Assembly (NCBI GenBank): GCA_945866505.1
Contig: CAMBHH010000019.1
Location: 1-25,951, forward strand
From: Flavobacterium psychrophilum
Lineage (GTDB): Bacteria > Bacteroidota > Bacteroidia > Flavobacteriales > Flavobacteriaceae
Length of the DNA stretch: 25,951 nt
Direction: 5' to 3'
This document shows, one piece after another, positions 25,357-25,951 of this stretch. A program made the translations under genes and the position numbers. The first letter of the stretch is position 1; the number at the start of each line of letters is the position of its first letter. The notes beneath the pieces were generated by a model, which made no database searches, was not told the DNA's origin, and saw only the letters and a list, made by a program, of their open reading frames with translations.

Positions 25357-25951
25357 ATGAAAAATTTTAAGAATAATTTAATATGGCTTTTGCCTAAGGT
25401 GTTTTATTCTATACTTATTTTATATTCAGCTACAATCTTTTCACAACCATTGTGTAGCGGTACTCCAAACTGGAACGCAAATAATAGATGTAGCACAAAT
25501 TGTGGGCTTTATTATGATGCTGAAAATGTTGTTTATAATGGAAAGATTTACTCTCCTCGTTATTATTCAACTACAGCTCCTCTTTCCGATCCTTGGAATA
25601 GAGATGAAACAGCTGCCGGATGGAGACAATGGGCTTTTGTTTCGGATTGTGTATCATGTACTAACGGAACCGCTAATTCAGGTTCAAATTTATCAGTTTG
25701 TCAAGGAGCTACCTCTGGAGCTTTAGGAGGGTCTATTGGAGGTGGAGCAACAGGAGGAACTTGGACAGCGAGTTCTGGAACAATAAATAACCCAACAAAC
25801 GCAGCAAATGCCACATACACTGCAAATGGATCTACTGGTAATATAACATTAACATTAACCACAAGTGGTGGATGTGCTTCAGTACAATCAACCAAAACAA
25901 TAACGGTAACTGCATTTCCAACCATAACCGCAACAACTCCAGCAGCTAGAT
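25357..25951 (+). CDS. Secreted protein, 5' part: chitin-binding-like module and Ig-like repeats
   Basis: The gene runs off the window; 198 residues are visible. A signal peptide is clear (MKNFKNNLIWLLPKVFYSIL then ILYSATIFS, cut before QPLCSG). Residues ~33-100 resemble a CBM5/12-type carbohydrate-binding module: PNWNANN, then ENVVYNGKIYSPRYYST and GWRQWAFVSDC. Its four or five Cys residues (LCSG, NRCSTNCG, SDCVSC) are more than that family normally has. From about residue 105 an Ig-like repeat starts (NLSVCQGATSGALGGSIGGG, then TGGTWTASSGTI, ATYTANGSTGNITLTL, TKTITVTAFPTI). This is a pattern repeated many times in large T9SS adhesins of Flavobacterium. It is probably a large surface protein with a sorting domain outside the window. 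Confidence 0.8.
   Translation, partial: MKNFKNNLIWLLPKVFYSILILYSATIFSQPLCSGTPNWNANNRCSTNCGLYYDAENVVYNGKIYSPRYYSTTAPLSDPWNRDETAAGWRQWAFVSDCVSCTNGTANSGSNLSVCQGATSGALGGSIGGGATGGTWTASSGTINNPTNAANATYTANGSTGNITLTLTTSGGCASVQSTKTITVTAFPTITATTPAAR

Overview
The window reads as chromosome of a member of the Flavobacteriaceae, most likely Flavobacterium or a close relative. The base composition is very AT-rich and there are no tRNA or rRNA genes. Two proteins end in C-terminal domains typical of type IX secretion (T9SS type A sorting domains). Several lipoproteins have acidic residues just after the lipobox cysteine. A few upstream sites match the Bacteroidota promoter pattern TTG-N17-23-TAnnTTTG.

Layout. 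(1) 1-1017: the 3' end of a secreted laminarinase-like GH16 glycosidase, followed by a good terminator. (2) 1595-2944: an NtrC-type sigma-54 response regulator. (3) 3737-14708: six co-directional, tightly spaced genes that look like one operon. They encode a membrane-anchored helical (HEAT-like) protein, a processive family 2 glycosyltransferase with all synthase motifs, a TPR plus outer-membrane beta-barrel protein of the YaiO/PgaA kind, a DUF4838 lipoprotein, a DUF1573 lipoprotein, and an 891-residue Asn-rich protein made largely of ~80-residue repeats. (4) 15108-16672, minus strand: two overlapping DoxX-like membrane protein genes and a Qnr/McbG-like pentapeptide-repeat protein. (5) 16673-18026: a decay zone with a dead IS1595-type transposase and a dead outer-membrane beta-barrel gene, both minus strand. 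(6) 18254-23620: a 1788-residue T9SS adhesin with five 175-residue tandem units. (7) 23621-25147: non-coding sequence, a strong promoter and a second dead IS1595-type transposase, plus strand. (8) 25357-end: the 5' part of another secreted, probably carbohydrate-binding protein.

How the genes may work together. The operon at 3737-14708 has the parts list of a synthase-dependent exopolysaccharide machine: an inner-membrane polymerising glycosyltransferase, a TPR/beta-barrel outer-membrane exit, and a surface lipoprotein with a glycosidase-like family signature. No pga, bcs or alg accessory gene (PgaD, PgaB deacetylase, PilZ protein) is present. Instead there are a membrane HEAT-like protein, a DUF1573 lipoprotein and a giant repetitive protein without signal peptide. 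This is the best candidate in the window for a poorly described system, and the sigma-54 regulator just upstream is a plausible controller. The GH16 enzyme, the adhesin and the last gene add to a cell-surface and polysaccharide theme. All functional links are inferred from family resemblance and gene order; no search was run.
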